Assembly: GCA_963763855.1 (NCBI GenBank)
Contig: CAVXPU010000005.1
Span: 1,984,001-2,048,000 of the forward strand
Direction: 5' to 3'
Source: JAIBCC01 sp963763855
Lineage (GTDB): Bacteria > Acidobacteriota > Blastocatellia > Pyrinomonadales > Pyrinomonadaceae
DNA: 64,000 nucleotides
Shown: piece by piece, positions 45,098 to 54,674 of the stretch
How the letters are laid out: each line of letters begins with the position of its first letter
Position numbering within the stretch: position 1 is the first letter of the stretch
Position numbers and translations under genes: made by a program
Notes under the pieces: model-generated
Seen by the model: only the letters and a program-made list of their open reading frames with translations
Told to the model about the DNA's origin: nothing
Databases searched by the model: none

Positions 45098-45130
45098 AAA
45101 AGAGTGGCGATTAAATTCTCCACTCTTTTT
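45098..45130. terminator. Bidirectional terminator between ssb and accA
   Basis: AAAAGAGTGG pairs with CCACTCTTTT, with a T-run at the end on the plus strand, between converging ssb and accA. Confidence 0.85.
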
Positions 45131-45134
45131 TCGT

Positions 45135-45971
45135 CTAAACCGTTTCAAAACGTCCCATTCCTCTAAATTTCTGATACCGTTTAGCCCGGCGTTCCTGATC
45201 TGAAAATCCTATCAATTCCTTTAGATGCTTATTGATAGCTTTTTCCAAGGCTAAATAAACAACATTCGAATCATCATCTCTTTCCGAAGATTTCTCTGTG
45301 ATATTCCAATCCTGTTTTTCCGCAATTACTTCATCCACCAAACCAAATTTAACTAAATCCAAGGCGGTCAAACGAAGACAATCAGCTGCCTGAGCAGCTT
45401 CTCCGGCATCTTTCCAAAGAATTGCCGCACAACCTTCGGGAGTGATAACCGAATATACGGCATTTTCCATCATCAAAACTCTATCAGCAACCCCTATCGC
45501 TAAAGCACCGCCTGAACCGCCTTCACCCACTACAACGGCTACTGTCGGAACGTGCAACCCTGCCATTTGCAACAAATTATAGGCAATTGCCTCCGCCTGT
45601 CCTCGCTCTTCAGCGTCAATTCCCGGATAAGCTCCGGGGGTATCGATAAAAGTTATGATTGGTCGTCCAAATTTTTCAGCTAACTGCATCACACGTAATG
45701 CTTTACGATATCCTTCAGGCTTCGTCATGGCAAAATTGCGAAAACGTCTTTCATTGATATCACGTCCTTTTTGCTGTCCGATAACGGCTACTTCAATTCC
45801 TTTGAAAACTGCAAATCCGCATATGAGAGCCGGATCGTCAGAATAACGGCGATCACCGTGAATCTCCACGTAATCAGAAAAAATCGCGTTTATGATGTCA
45901 AGCGTGTAGGGTCTGTCAGGATGCCTTGCCGTTTGCACCCTTTCAAATGCAGTTTTAGTCGCTATTTCCAT
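45135..45971 (-). CDS. accA: Acetyl-CoA carboxylase carboxyltransferase alpha subunit
   Basis: The 278-residue protein has the AccA pattern: FERVQTARHPDRPYTLDII, GRPIITFIDTPGAYPGIDAEERGQ, VVGEGGSGGALAIGVADRV and the YSVITPEGCAAILWKDA motif. It forms the carboxyltransferase with AccD, making malonyl-CoA. At 278 residues it is shorter than the 310-320 of E. coli, mainly through a short N terminus. AccD is not nearby. It lies 4 bp downstream of dnaE, so they may be co-transcribed. Confidence 0.93.
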   Translation of the reverse strand: MEIATKTAFERVQTARHPDRPYTLDIINAIFSDYVEIHGDRRYSDDPALICGFAVFKGIEVAVIGQQKGRDINERRFRNFAMTKPEGYRKALRVMQLAEKFGRPIITFIDTPGAYPGIDAEERGQAEAIAYNLLQMAGLHVPTVAVVVGEGGSGGALAIGVADRVLMMENAVYSVITPEGCAAILWKDAGEAAQAADCLRLTALDLVKFGLVDEVIAEKQDWNITEKSSERDDDSNVVYLALEKAINKHLKELIGFSDQERRAKRYQKFRGMGRFETV

Positions 45972-45975
45972 ATAT

Positions 45976-48900
45976 TTAGTTCAAATGCCATAAAACCTGA
46001 CAGCCTTTTTTAGTCAATTCGCTTTCCAATTTTTTGCTCCCTTGAATTCTTAAAGGTTGCGACAAAATATCGACCGAAACGCCATCATTGAGTAAAATTT
46101 TTACCTGCACATCACATTTTCCTTGATTTTCACTTAACAATGCAAACACGTCCTCTAAAAACTTTTCGTCAGCTATTTTTTCGGCAAATGAGAGTGATAA
46201 TTTACTTGCCCGTTTTGATACTGAATCTTCCAGACGATTTACTTCTTCGATAATTAAAGTCATTTCTTGCCCTTCAATTGATTCAACCTTGGCATTAATA
46301 ATTAATAGTTCATCTTCTTTCAGCAAATCCGAATATTTCGTGTAAGCTTCTGACCAACCGAGGCATTTTGCACTATTTGTTTGATCCTCTAACTTAAAGA
46401 TACAAAAGCGATTTCCTTTTTTGCTGAATTTTACCTGAAAGCCCGAAACGATACCTGCAACGGTTATCCTTTCACCGGGAAAAACGTCGGCGTAATCTCC
46501 GAAATTTTTAATTCCCATATCTTCCAAAGTCTGCAAATGCTCGTCTAAAGGGTGATTTGAAAGATAAAAACCGATTGCCGCCTTTTCCTCCTGACACATC
46601 TTTAGCTGACTCCAGGGAAGAGCGGTCGGCAATTCCTGTTCAGCCTCTGAAACGCCTTGCTCGAAGCCTCCAAAGAGGTCATTCTGTCCGCGTAATTTAT
46701 CATTCCAGACTTTTTGGGCTTGTGACAGAGCCAATTCAATTGCCGAATATAAATTTGCCCGCCATTGATTCGAGTTTAAATCAATTGGTTTGAGCGAATC
46801 AAAAGCACCTGCCGTAATCAAACTCTCAAGTCCGCGTTTATTCAAGGAGCCTTGCTCAATTCTGGCTGCAAAATCAAAGAGGGAAGTAAATCTCCCTGTT
46901 TTTCGAGCTTCAATAATAGCTTGAACGCTCGAAGAACCAATACCTTTGATAGCACTCAAGCCAAATCGAACGGCTTCATCTAAAGGAGTAAATCCGGCAT
47001 CACTTTCATTCACATCAGGCGGTAATAAAATTAAACCTGCATGACGAAGCTCACTTGAATATTTGTAAATTTTAGCAGTATCCTGAGATTCATTCGACAG
47101 AACAGCTGCATAAAAATAAGGTGCATAATGTGCTTTAAGATAAGCAGTTTGATAAGCAACATAAGCGTAAGCAACCGAGTGACTTCTGTTAAAACCATAA
47201 TCCGCAAATTGTTTCATCAGATCAAAAACCTTCTCGGCTTTTTCTTTCTGAATTCCTCTCTCAACAGCACCGTTTACAAATTTCTCCTCGTGGATTGCCA
47301 TCTCCTCGCGTTTCTTTTTACCCATTGCCCGACGCATCATGTCGGCTTCGCCTAGCGTGTATCCCGCAAGCTTCTGAGCAAGCTGCATGATCTGCTCTTG
47401 ATACACCAGAATCCCGTAAGTGTTGTGTAATATGCCTTCCATCTCCTTAATCGGATATGAAACCTTCTTCTCGCCGCGATGCCTCGCTATAAAATCATCA
47501 ACCATTCCGCCGTCGAGCGGTCCGGGACGATAGAGAGCATTTAGAGCCGATAAATCTTCTAATTCCTTGGGTTTCAAGCGGCGGCAAATTTCTTGCATTC
47601 CCGACGATTCAAACTGAAAAACAGCTTCCGTTCTGCCTTCGCCGAATAAATCCATCGTCTTTTTATCATCCAGTTTAATCAAACTCCAATCTATCTCTTG
47701 CCCTGTCTTTTCTTTAAGCGTCTTTAAGCAGTCGCTTATAATGGTTAGAGTGGTTAAAGCAAGAAAATCCATCTTAAGCATCCCAACTTTTTCGAGATCG
47801 TTCATCGAATATTGGCTGGTAAGTTCGTTCTTACTTGAAAGAGCGATGGGCACTAATTCGTGTAGAGGCTTTGGAGAAATAACAACTCCCGCCGCATGAA
47901 CCGATGAATGCCTGGCACAACCTTCTAATCGTCTCGCCAAATCAACTAAAGTTTTAACTTTTTCATCATTTGCAATAGCTTTTCGTAAATCTTCAACCTG
48001 TTCCAAGGCTTGAGAAATACTGATATTTCGCCCACGCACGGGCGGCGGAATCAATTTTGCAATCTTTTCGACATCAGCGTAAGGCATATCTAAAGCTCGT
48101 CCGACGTCCTTAATTGCTGCCTTAGAAGCCATCGTTCCAAAAGTAATAATCTGGCAAACCGAATCGCGTCCATAAACTTCTGTCACGTGATTAATTACTT
48201 CCGCCCGCCCGCGAACGCAGAAATCTATGTCGATGTCCGGCATCGAAATACGTTCCGGATTAAGAAAACGCTCAAACAGCAAATCATATTGAATCGGATC
48301 AATATCAGTAATTTCCAGACAATATGCCACCAGCGAACCGGCTGCCGACCCACGACCCGGACCCACCGGAATCCCTCTCTCCTTTGCGTATTTAATAAAT
48401 TCCCAAACGATTAGAAAATAGCCTGGAAAGCCCATTTTAATTATGGTTTCGATTTCAATGTCGATCCTTTTTTGGTAAGCTTCAAAGGAGTAGATGAGTG
48501 TTTTTTCCTTATTTTGTGGCTCCCAAACCCTTCTTTTTCTTTCAGCAAAACCTTCCATCACAACTGTTGCGAAATATTCATCGATTGTTTGATGAGCATT
48601 TTCTTTTGGAATTGGGAATTGCGGCAAAGTCAGATTGTCGCCACTTGGTAAATCAACCTGACACATTTCGGATATTTTGAGGGTATTGTGCAATGCGTCG
48701 GGTAACTCTTTACCAAAGATTTCCCACATTTCTTCTGCCGAACGGAGATGGAAATTGGTATTTCTGAGGGTAGTTCTGCTCGCATCGTTAATCGTTTTTC
48801 CTTCTGAAATGCAATATAGAAGTTCGTGAGCCTGGGCATCTTCGGTAGTCAAATAGTGTGCGTCGTTGGTTGCAACCAATGGAATTGATGTTTTCTTTGA

Positions 48901-49518
48901 AAGTTCGACTAAATCTTTGCGAATTTCTTTTTCTTCGGCTAAATCATGGTCTTGGATTTCGAGGAAATAATTTCCTGAGCCAAAAATCTCTTCAAACTGT
49001 TTTGCTTTTGCTTCAGCCTCGGCAAAATTCTTTTGCTGGAGATGATGCCAAATCGCTCCTTTAAAGCCTCCGGATAAAGCAATTAATCCTTTCGAATGCG
49101 ATGATAGTAACTCTATATCTATCCGTGGTTTATAGTGCATTCCTTCAGTGAATGCTTTAGATGCTAAACTTGCTAAATTAAAGTAACCATCTAAATCTTT
49201 AGCCAATAAAACTAGGTTGTAATAAGGTCTTTCGCCGCTTTTTATTGCAGCACTTTTCTCAAATCTACTTCCAAAAGTCACAAACGCCTCGTACCCTATT
49301 ATCGGATGAATTCCATTCGACTTCATAGCGTTATAGAATGAAATTGCCCCATACATATTTCCGTAATCTGTAATTGCACAAGCTTTCATTTCAAGCTCAT
49401 TTAGCCTTTTCGCCAAGGGCTTGAGTTGGATTGCACTCTCAAGCAGGCTATAATCGGAATGCAGATGCAAATGAACGAAATCTTTCGGCTTGAATTTTAG
49501 AGTTTTTGTATCTTCCAT
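45976..49518 (-). CDS. dnaE: DNA polymerase III alpha subunit
   Basis: The 1,180-residue C-family polymerase has an N-terminal PHP domain (FVHLHLHSDYSLLESAIQL), the palm motifs GRGSAAGSLVAYCL and PDIDIDFCVRGRAEV with its catalytic Asp residues, a fingers domain, a helix-hairpin-helix near residue 890 (GLSAIKGIGSSSVQAI) and a C-terminal OB fold (ITVAGIVSGF). It is the main replicative polymerase. The start codon is 7 bp from that of the divergent miaB. Confidence 0.97.
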   Translation of the reverse strand: MEDTKTLKFKPKDFVHLHLHSDYSLLESAIQLKPLAKRLNELEMKACAITDYGNMYGAISFYNAMKSNGIHPIIGYEAFVTFGSRFEKSAAIKSGERPYYNLVLLAKDLDGYFNLASLASKAFTEGMHYKPRIDIELLSSHSKGLIALSGGFKGAIWHHLQQKNFAEAEAKAKQFEEIFGSGNYFLEIQDHDLAEEKEIRKDLVELSKKTSIPLVATNDAHYLTTEDAQAHELLYCISEGKTINDASRTTLRNTNFHLRSAEEMWEIFGKELPDALHNTLKISEMCQVDLPSGDNLTLPQFPIPKENAHQTIDEYFATVVMEGFAERKRRVWEPQNKEKTLIYSFEAYQKRIDIEIETIIKMGFPGYFLIVWEFIKYAKERGIPVGPGRGSAAGSLVAYCLEITDIDPIQYDLLFERFLNPERISMPDIDIDFCVRGRAEVINHVTEVYGRDSVCQIITFGTMASKAAIKDVGRALDMPYADVEKIAKLIPPPVRGRNISISQALEQVEDLRKAIANDEKVKTLVDLARRLEGCARHSSVHAAGVVISPKPLHELVPIALSSKNELTSQYSMNDLEKVGMLKMDFLALTTLTIISDCLKTLKEKTGQEIDWSLIKLDDKKTMDLFGEGRTEAVFQFESSGMQEICRRLKPKELEDLSALNALYRPGPLDGGMVDDFIARHRGEKKVSYPIKEMEGILHNTYGILVYQEQIMQLAQKLAGYTLGEADMMRRAMGKKKREEMAIHEEKFVNGAVERGIQKEKAEKVFDLMKQFADYGFNRSHSVAYAYVAYQTAYLKAHYAPYFYAAVLSNESQDTAKIYKYSSELRHAGLILLPPDVNESDAGFTPLDEAVRFGLSAIKGIGSSSVQAIIEARKTGRFTSLFDFAARIEQGSLNKRGLESLITAGAFDSLKPIDLNSNQWRANLYSAIELALSQAQKVWNDKLRGQNDLFGGFEQGVSEAEQELPTALPWSQLKMCQEEKAAIGFYLSNHPLDEHLQTLEDMGIKNFGDYADVFPGERITVAGIVSGFQVKFSKKGNRFCIFKLEDQTNSAKCLGWSEAYTKYSDLLKEDELLIINAKVESIEGQEMTLIIEEVNRLEDSVSKRASKLSLSFAEKIADEKFLEDVFALLSENQGKCDVQVKILLNDGVSVDILSQPLRIQGSKKLESELTKKGCQVLWHLN

Positions 49519-49525
49519 TGTTTTT

Positions 49526-50851
49526 ATGAAAAAGGTTTATTTAGAAACTTTCGGCTGTCAAATGAATGTCTCTGATTCAGAGCGAGTGGCTTCGCTCCTT
49601 GAAAACAAAGGCTTTGAGATGACACCTGACGAAAATTCGGCTGATGTGGTCTTATTCAATACCTGTTCCGTCAGAGAGAAAGCAGAAAACAAACTTTATA
49701 CGAGAGTTGGGGAGGTTCGCAACTCTCCGGAAAACAAACCGATAATAGGCGTTATGGGCTGTGTTGCCCAACTTGAAGGAGAAACACTTTTCAAAAGAAA
49801 AAGCGGAATCGACTTTGTTATAGGCACCAAAGCGGTTGGACGGATTGCTGAGGCAATTGAGAAAGTTTCAAATAACGAAAAAGAAGTAATTGATTTGGGT
49901 GAACGTGAAGAGAACTATGATTGGTCTGTCAACGAACGTCAAAGATTTTCACCGCACATAGCTTTTCTGCCGATTATTGAAGGCTGCAATAAATTTTGCA
50001 CATATTGCATTGTTCCATTTTCGAGAGGTCGAGAGAAAAGCTTGTCTGCTACTGACATAGTCAAACAAGTTTTAGAATTGCGTGGAAAGGGAATTAAGGA
50101 AGTTCATCTAATTGGTCAAAACGTAAATAGTTATCGACCAACATCTAATATAGGGCTCGAAGGTTTTAACGGAGCAACGGCGTTTTCAAAACTACTTCGT
50201 GCAGTTGCTGCAACTGGAATCGAGAGAATCAAGTTTAATACGTCGTTTCCAAGAGATTTTCACCCTGATATTGTTGAAGCCATAAATGAAAATGAAAACT
50301 TGTGCAATTGGGTGCATCTTCCGGTTCAATCAGGTAGCGATACTATCCTCAAATCGATGCGAAGAGGGCACACGATTGATAGTTATAAAAGACGAATTGA
50401 TGTGATTAAAAATTCGCCGAGAAATATTTCCGTGAGTACGGATATCATTGTAGGATTTCCAAATGAAACACAACAGAATTTTGAAGCAACTCGTCAGTTA
50501 GTTCAATATTGTCAATATGATAGCTCCTATATCTACAGGTATTCAGTGAGGAAAGGAACTCCTTCAAGTAATTTATCAGATAATGTCACGTTTAAGGAAA
50601 AAACCGAGCGTTTTATTACTCTTGAAAAAACTCAGAAAGCTATCACTCAGAATAAGTTAAAGAGTTGTATTAATTCTATACTTAAAGTTTTAGTTGAAAG
50701 AGTTAGTACAAAGAATGATTGCGAACTGATGGGACACTCAACCTGCCACAAAATCGTGAATTTTAAGGGCAATTCAGACTTACTTGGAAAGATTATCGAT
50801 GTTAGAATAACGGAAAGTAAGGCAAATACCCTTTATGGAGTAATTGAGTAA
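49526..50851 (+). CDS. miaB: tRNA 2-methylthio-N6-isopentenyladenosine synthase
   Basis: The 441-residue radical SAM methylthiotransferase has the N-terminal UPF0004 domain (YLETFGCQMNVSDSERVASL with FNTCSVREKAENK and MGCVAQ, three cluster Cys), the SAM-cluster motif CNKFCTYCIVP and a C-terminal TRAM domain. MiaB modifies A37 of tRNAs. ATG at 49526 begins the conserved sequence; no Shine-Dalgarno is present and dnaE starts 7 bp away on the other strand, so it may be leaderless. Confidence 0.95.
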   Translation: MKKVYLETFGCQMNVSDSERVASLLENKGFEMTPDENSADVVLFNTCSVREKAENKLYTRVGEVRNSPENKPIIGVMGCVAQLEGETLFKRKSGIDFVIGTKAVGRIAEAIEKVSNNEKEVIDLGEREENYDWSVNERQRFSPHIAFLPIIEGCNKFCTYCIVPFSRGREKSLSATDIVKQVLELRGKGIKEVHLIGQNVNSYRPTSNIGLEGFNGATAFSKLLRAVAATGIERIKFNTSFPRDFHPDIVEAINENENLCNWVHLPVQSGSDTILKSMRRGHTIDSYKRRIDVIKNSPRNISVSTDIIVGFPNETQQNFEATRQLVQYCQYDSSYIYRYSVRKGTPSSNLSDNVTFKEKTERFITLEKTQKAITQNKLKSCINSILKVLVERVSTKNDCELMGHSTCHKIVNFKGNSDLLGKIIDVRITESKANTLYGVIE

Positions 50852-50855
50852 TTTT

Positions 50856-51335
50856 ATGTTGATAGAAGTAAAAGTGGGAGCATTAATAATGGATCCGAAC
50901 AGCAACACTCCGATTGTTGTCTTAAAGGGCGTTGACGAAGAGGCGATTTTACCGATTTGGGTGGGTGGCTACGAAGCCAATTCTATTGCACTTGAGATTG
51001 AAAAAGTAGTTCCACAGAGACCGATGACCCACGATCTACTGCGAAATATTATTACTGCTCTTGGATTTACGGTAACTAAGATAATTGTTACTGATTTGGT
51101 TGAAAACACATTTTACGCAGTTATTGAAATGGTCTCCGAAGATGGAAAAATTGTTTCACTTGATGCCAGACCTTCTGATGCGATTGCGTTAGCTATGAGG
51201 ACGGATTGCCCCATTTTTATTGCTCAAAAAGTTATGGATATCTCGAATGCTTCAGTCTCAATGAACATCAAAGAAGCCGAAAATATAGAAAACAAACAAA
51301 ATTCTGCCGATGAGTGGCCTGATTTAATTGGATAA
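50856..51335 (+). CDS. Bifunctional nuclease family (DUF151) protein
   Basis: The 159-residue protein has the DUF151/BFN pattern PIVVLKGVDEEAILPIWVGGYEANSIALEIE (split) and GKIVSLDARPSDAIALAMR. Plant and bacterial members are reported to have nuclease activity and stress roles. Start at 50856 follows the miaB stop by 4 bp; likely the same operon. Confidence 0.88.
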   Translation: MLIEVKVGALIMDPNSNTPIVVLKGVDEEAILPIWVGGYEANSIALEIEKVVPQRPMTHDLLRNIITALGFTVTKIIVTDLVENTFYAVIEMVSEDGKIVSLDARPSDAIALAMRTDCPIFIAQKVMDISNASVSMNIKEAENIENKQNSADEWPDLIG

Positions 51336-51343
51336 GTTTAATA

Positions 51344-52099
51344 ATGATAATTGCGATTGCGAATCAAAAAGGCGGCGTAGGTAAAACGACAACCGCTATC
51401 AATCTGGCGGCGGCATGTGCGATACAAGGGAAAAAAGTTCTTTTGATCGACTTGGACCCACAAGGTAACAGTTCATTGTCTTTTTTGGATTTAGGCACTG
51501 TTGATGGTGGGGCTTTTGAGCTTTTTACTGAACTTGATGAGCCTTGGGATAAATTTACTTATACAACAAACGTCAAGAATCTCGACATTGTACCTGCTCG
51601 AATTAATTTAGCTAAAATAGAAGCGAAATTAGCCGGCGATTTTGATGCGATTTTCAGATTGCGTGAGCGAATTGAACAGATACGTTCACGCTACGACATC
51701 ATTTTTTTCGATACGCCACCGACACTTGGGCTAATTACGGTTAACGCCTTAGTAGCCGCGAGTCATGTGATTATACCAATACAATCATCATATTTCGCCT
51801 TAGAGGGAACTGATGACCTACTGGAAACTATCGAGAAGGTTCGCTCGCGTCCGAATCCTGAGTTGGAAATTCTTGGGGTACTCGTTACGTTATTTGACAA
51901 ACGTACGGCACTTTCAAAGGACGTTGCTTCTCATATCCAGAGTGTTTTTGGGAAAAAGGCTTTTAATACAATAATTACGAGAAGCGTAAGGCTTGAGGAG
52001 TCGCCAGCCCATAAAGAAACAATTTTTACGTTTTCTCCGCGATCAAGCGGTGCCATAGAATATACAAAGCTCTCGAAGGAGGTTTTAAAGCGTGTCTAA
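51344..52099 (+). CDS. parA: Chromosome partitioning ATPase ParA
   Basis: The 251-residue ParA/Soj ATPase has the deviant Walker A KGGVGKTTTAINLA at the N terminus, LLIDLDPQGNSSLS, and IIFFDTPPTLGLITVNAL. ATP-dependent DNA binding gives the moving partner for ParB complexes. It overlaps parB by 8 bases. Confidence 0.97.
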   Translation: MIIAIANQKGGVGKTTTAINLAAACAIQGKKVLLIDLDPQGNSSLSFLDLGTVDGGAFELFTELDEPWDKFTYTTNVKNLDIVPARINLAKIEAKLAGDFDAIFRLRERIEQIRSRYDIIFFDTPPTLGLITVNALVAASHVIIPIQSSYFALEGTDDLLETIEKVRSRPNPELEILGVLVTLFDKRTALSKDVASHIQSVFGKKAFNTIITRSVRLEESPAHKETIFTFSPRSSGAIEYTKLSKEVLKRV

Positions 52100-52958
52100 A
52101 AGAGGTTTACCGACAGGTATTACAATGCGTCACGATTCGCATTATGTTGAGGAATTAGCTCGTTCCGTAAATCGTACGATAGGCAAAATCCTTCCAATTG
52201 ATAAGATCGAACCGAATCCCGATCAGCCGCGTGTTCAAATTGGTGATCTAACTGAATTGGTCGATTCCATCAAGGAAAAAGGAGTTCTTGAACCTCTCTT
52301 GGTTAAGCCAAATAAGGGTGCCGGAACATGGATGATCATAGCCGGAGAGAGACGTTGGCGTTCCGCGAATTTGGCTGGATTGACAGAAGTTCCTTGTATT
52401 GAATTGGATATTGATGAGCAATCGATTGCGGAAATTGCCCTCATCGAAAACATGCAGCGTAAGGATTTGACCATTTGGGAAGAAGCAGATGGTTTAGCCG
52501 CACTAGCCAGTAAATACGGATATACGCACGATAAAATTGCCAAACAAATTGGAAAAAGCCGCACTACTATTACCGAATCCATGACGATTGCCGGGATTCC
52601 TGAATACATTAGGCAAAAATGTCATGATTCAAATATCACATCCAAATCGACGCTGCTCGAAGTAGCGAGACAGTTTGATGACGATTCAATGTTGAAATTT
52701 GTAACAAAAATCGCTGATAAGGGTCTTAAGCGAGAGGAAATTCGACAAAATAATCGTCCAAAGTTGGGCAAATCTGAGAAAGCAACCTTTAGTCAAAGCT
52801 CGCCTAATGAAGTAACTTTTCCGAAAAAGAGTTTCAAATACGCCGCGTTTGATAATAGTTTCGACATCGAGATTGTTTTTAATCGAAGCGAATTTGAACG
52901 AAAGGACATTTTACGTGCCTTAAAAGAAGCCTTCGACCACGTTAAAGGTCAAAGTTAG
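52092..52958 (+). CDS. parB: Chromosome partitioning protein ParB
   Basis: The 288-residue protein starts within the parA end. It has the N-terminal CTPase region IEPNPDQPRVQIGDL and the motif IAGERRWRSANLAGL, the MQRKDLTIWEEADGLAAL helices and a helix-turn-helix (HDKIAKQIGKSRTTITESM). Its C-terminal dimerisation part is shorter than usual. No parS (TGTTNCACGTGAAACA-like) site is seen in this window, so the site must lie elsewhere. Confidence 0.93.
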   Translation: MSKRGLPTGITMRHDSHYVEELARSVNRTIGKILPIDKIEPNPDQPRVQIGDLTELVDSIKEKGVLEPLLVKPNKGAGTWMIIAGERRWRSANLAGLTEVPCIELDIDEQSIAEIALIENMQRKDLTIWEEADGLAALASKYGYTHDKIAKQIGKSRTTITESMTIAGIPEYIRQKCHDSNITSKSTLLEVARQFDDDSMLKFVTKIADKGLKREEIRQNNRPKLGKSEKATFSQSSPNEVTFPKKSFKYAAFDNSFDIEIVFNRSEFERKDILRALKEAFDHVKGQS

Positions 52959-52978
52959 AATTATCGTAATAACGAGTT

Positions 52979-53004
52979 CAGACGGAAGTTCCCAAATCCG
53001 TCTG
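52979..53004 (+). repeat. Hairpin downstream of parB
   Basis: CAGACGGA and TCCGTCTG form an exact 8-bp stem around a 10-base loop 20 bp after the parB stop. There is no T-run afterwards, so it may be a 3' stability hairpin rather than a terminator. Confidence 0.5.
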
Positions 53005-53265
53005 GTTGACGGGGGGTCGAACAAAACTCATTTAAACCCTCAAAAGCGAATTCCAACAAACGCGTTTGATGTTCTTATTTTCTATCAATTCTTCATTTCG
53101 TTTAACCCGAGTTTCTCAAACGCAAAAAACATCCAATTCAATAGATAAAATATCAAGTCCTGGAATTGCAAGTACCTTTATCTTCAATAAAATACGCTGT
53201 GTCCTGAAATACAAACGCTCTGTCACAAAACCGTTGTTAGATTACTTCCAACATATTCTAATAAA
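53005..53265. other. Non-coding gap between parB and the RNA candidate
   Basis: This stretch has no convincing coding sequence; an 89-codon frame at 53066-53335 has no RBS or family pattern. It probably contains promoters for the RNA candidate and for the TPR gene, but none matches consensus well. Confidence 0.4.
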
Positions 53266-53373
53266 CCTCGTTGAGGAGGTTGTTTTGTTGGGTGACTCCG
53301 TTCACAGAGCCATCATCAACCTGCCGACGAGGTAACAAACGAGTCTGTTTTGAAGAACTCAAGGGCAGTTTTT
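53266..53373 (+). ncRNA. Candidate structured RNA with terminator
   Basis: CCTCGT (53266-53271) pairs exactly with ACGAGG (53327-53332), and AGGTTG (53277-53282) with CAACCT (53317-53322), with internal loops between and a GTGA/TCAC apical pair. Downstream CTGTTTTGA and TCAAGGGCAG form a 9-bp stem with one bulged G, followed by five T (53369-53373), a Rho-independent-type end. It could be a small RNA, or a leader of the TPR gene 114 bp downstream. No known riboswitch class was recognised. Confidence 0.45.
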
Positions 53374-53487
53374 ATGAAATATTTCGGCAGATATTTTGAA
53401 GTTTGAAACTAACGGCGGATGATAAGTCCGCTATTTCATAACCACACGGTAGGTGAATTTACCTAACCGGCGGAAGGAGTTGTTATT

Positions 53488-54417
53488 ATGCGGAATTTAT
53501 TTTTATTTTTAATCGTTTCTTTGTTGTTTGTTTCAGTCGATGCTCAAGATCGTACAACGGAAAATTCGCGAGAATTTTTGAGGGAGGGAATTCTATCAAA
53601 GTTAAACTTGACCGTACCGTCGCCGGAAATAGCGGATAAGATCATTGCATTGAATTCAGCGGGAGTTGCCAAGGGACTCCAAGGTGGGCACGCGGCAGCC
53701 GTTTCGGATTTTCGGCGAGCGATCGCACTCGCTCCGAATTGTTTGCAATGCCGTTACAATTTGGCAAAGGCATTGATCGAGACAAACGAACTAAGCGAGG
53801 CAATCCAAATTTTCGAAAAATTAATTGCCGAAGCACCAAATTATGATTTTGCGTATGCGGGATTGGGCGAAGCTTTGCAGGTAAGCGGAAAATTTAAGGA
53901 AAGCGTCAAAGCCTTTCGCAAAGCTCTAGAATTACTGCCCAACGACGCTGTTACTTTTTGCAATTTGGGTGATTCTCTCTATCGGGCTAAAGACTACCAT
54001 GAATCACTTGAAGCCCTAGACAAATCAATCGAACTGGATCCGAATCTCGCGGTTGCACACAGTAATCGCGGCGTTACGCTCTTCGCCATGGGAAAGGTCA
54101 AAGAGGCGATCATAAGCTTTCGTCAAGCGTTAGAATTAAAACCCGAAGTTGCAGAAACTCATAACAATTTAGGAGTTGCCCTCGACCATATCGGTAAGCA
54201 TCAGGAAGCCAACAAACATTTCGTGGAAGCTCTCCGAATAAGACCTGATTACGAGCATGCGATCTATAATTTGGCTCTGAACCAAATAGAAATGGGCGAT
54301 CGCGTTTCGGCTCAGAAACAGTTAACTTTTTTGGAAAAATCTTCCTCAAGTTTAGCGGCAGGTTTGCGAAACTTCTTGTTGGAGAAGTATGTTGTAAATG
54401 TATCAACATTTAAGTAA
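53488..54417 (+). CDS. Secreted TPR-repeat protein
   Basis: The 309-residue protein has a signal peptide (residues 1-19, ending VSVDAQ) and six or more tetratricopeptide repeats from about residue 50 (AVSDFRRAIALAPN, AIQIFEKLIAEAPN, SVKAFRKALELLPN, SLEALDKSIELDPN, AIISFRQALELKPE, ANKHFVEALRIRPD). TPR arrays mediate protein assembly; the partner is unknown. A strong RBS (GGAAGGAG) precedes the ATG and a strong terminator follows. Confidence 0.9.
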   Translation: MRNLFLFLIVSLLFVSVDAQDRTTENSREFLREGILSKLNLTVPSPEIADKIIALNSAGVAKGLQGGHAAAVSDFRRAIALAPNCLQCRYNLAKALIETNELSEAIQIFEKLIAEAPNYDFAYAGLGEALQVSGKFKESVKAFRKALELLPNDAVTFCNLGDSLYRAKDYHESLEALDKSIELDPNLAVAHSNRGVTLFAMGKVKEAIISFRQALELKPEVAETHNNLGVALDHIGKHQEANKHFVEALRIRPDYEHAIYNLALNQIEMGDRVSAQKQLTFLEKSSSSLAAGLRNFLLEKYVVNVSTFK

Positions 54418-54439
54418 ATCAGACGAGATCGCCTGACCA

Positions 54440-54476
54440 ACAAAGCGGTGGACTTTTATCCGCCGCTTTGTTTTTT
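54440..54476 (+). terminator. Rho-independent terminator after the TPR gene
   Basis: ACAAAGCGG pairs exactly with CCGCTTTGT and a second short TGGA/TCC stem extends it; six T follow. Confidence 0.9.
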
Positions 54477-54587
54477 GATTGTGTCCTTTCCGGACTGCTT
54501 AAACACCTCCTTTATTATACATAATCTTTATTATCGGACGCAATCTATATTATTTCTCTAATCCCCTTTTCTGTAATCCGCCGTCTT

Positions 54588-54616
54588 TTGACACTTTCAT
54601 TGTAAAAAGATAAAAT
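54588..54616 (+). promoter_or_regulatory. Sigma-70 promoter of metK
   Basis: TTGACA (54588-54593), a 17-bp spacer and TAAAAT (54611-54616) give an almost ideal promoter. The leader before the start is about 50 bases, too short for a typical SAM riboswitch with its terminator. Confidence 0.8.
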
Positions 54617-54674
54617 TATGCTTTTGTATAACAAGCCCTATTTGAAACATATCTACTAAAGGAGTTTACTAAAA

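Noticed and set aside
53066..53335. An 89-codon open frame in the parB-TPR gap
   Set aside because: No ribosome binding site or recognisable sequence; it overlaps the stems of the RNA candidate.
52092..53487. parS site near parAB
   Set aside because: No sequence close to TGTTNCACGTGAAACA was found by eye here.
54477..54674. Possible SAM riboswitch before metK
   Set aside because: The predicted promoter leaves a leader of about 50 bases, and no SAM-I, SAM-II or SAM/SAH signature or terminator switch was seen.
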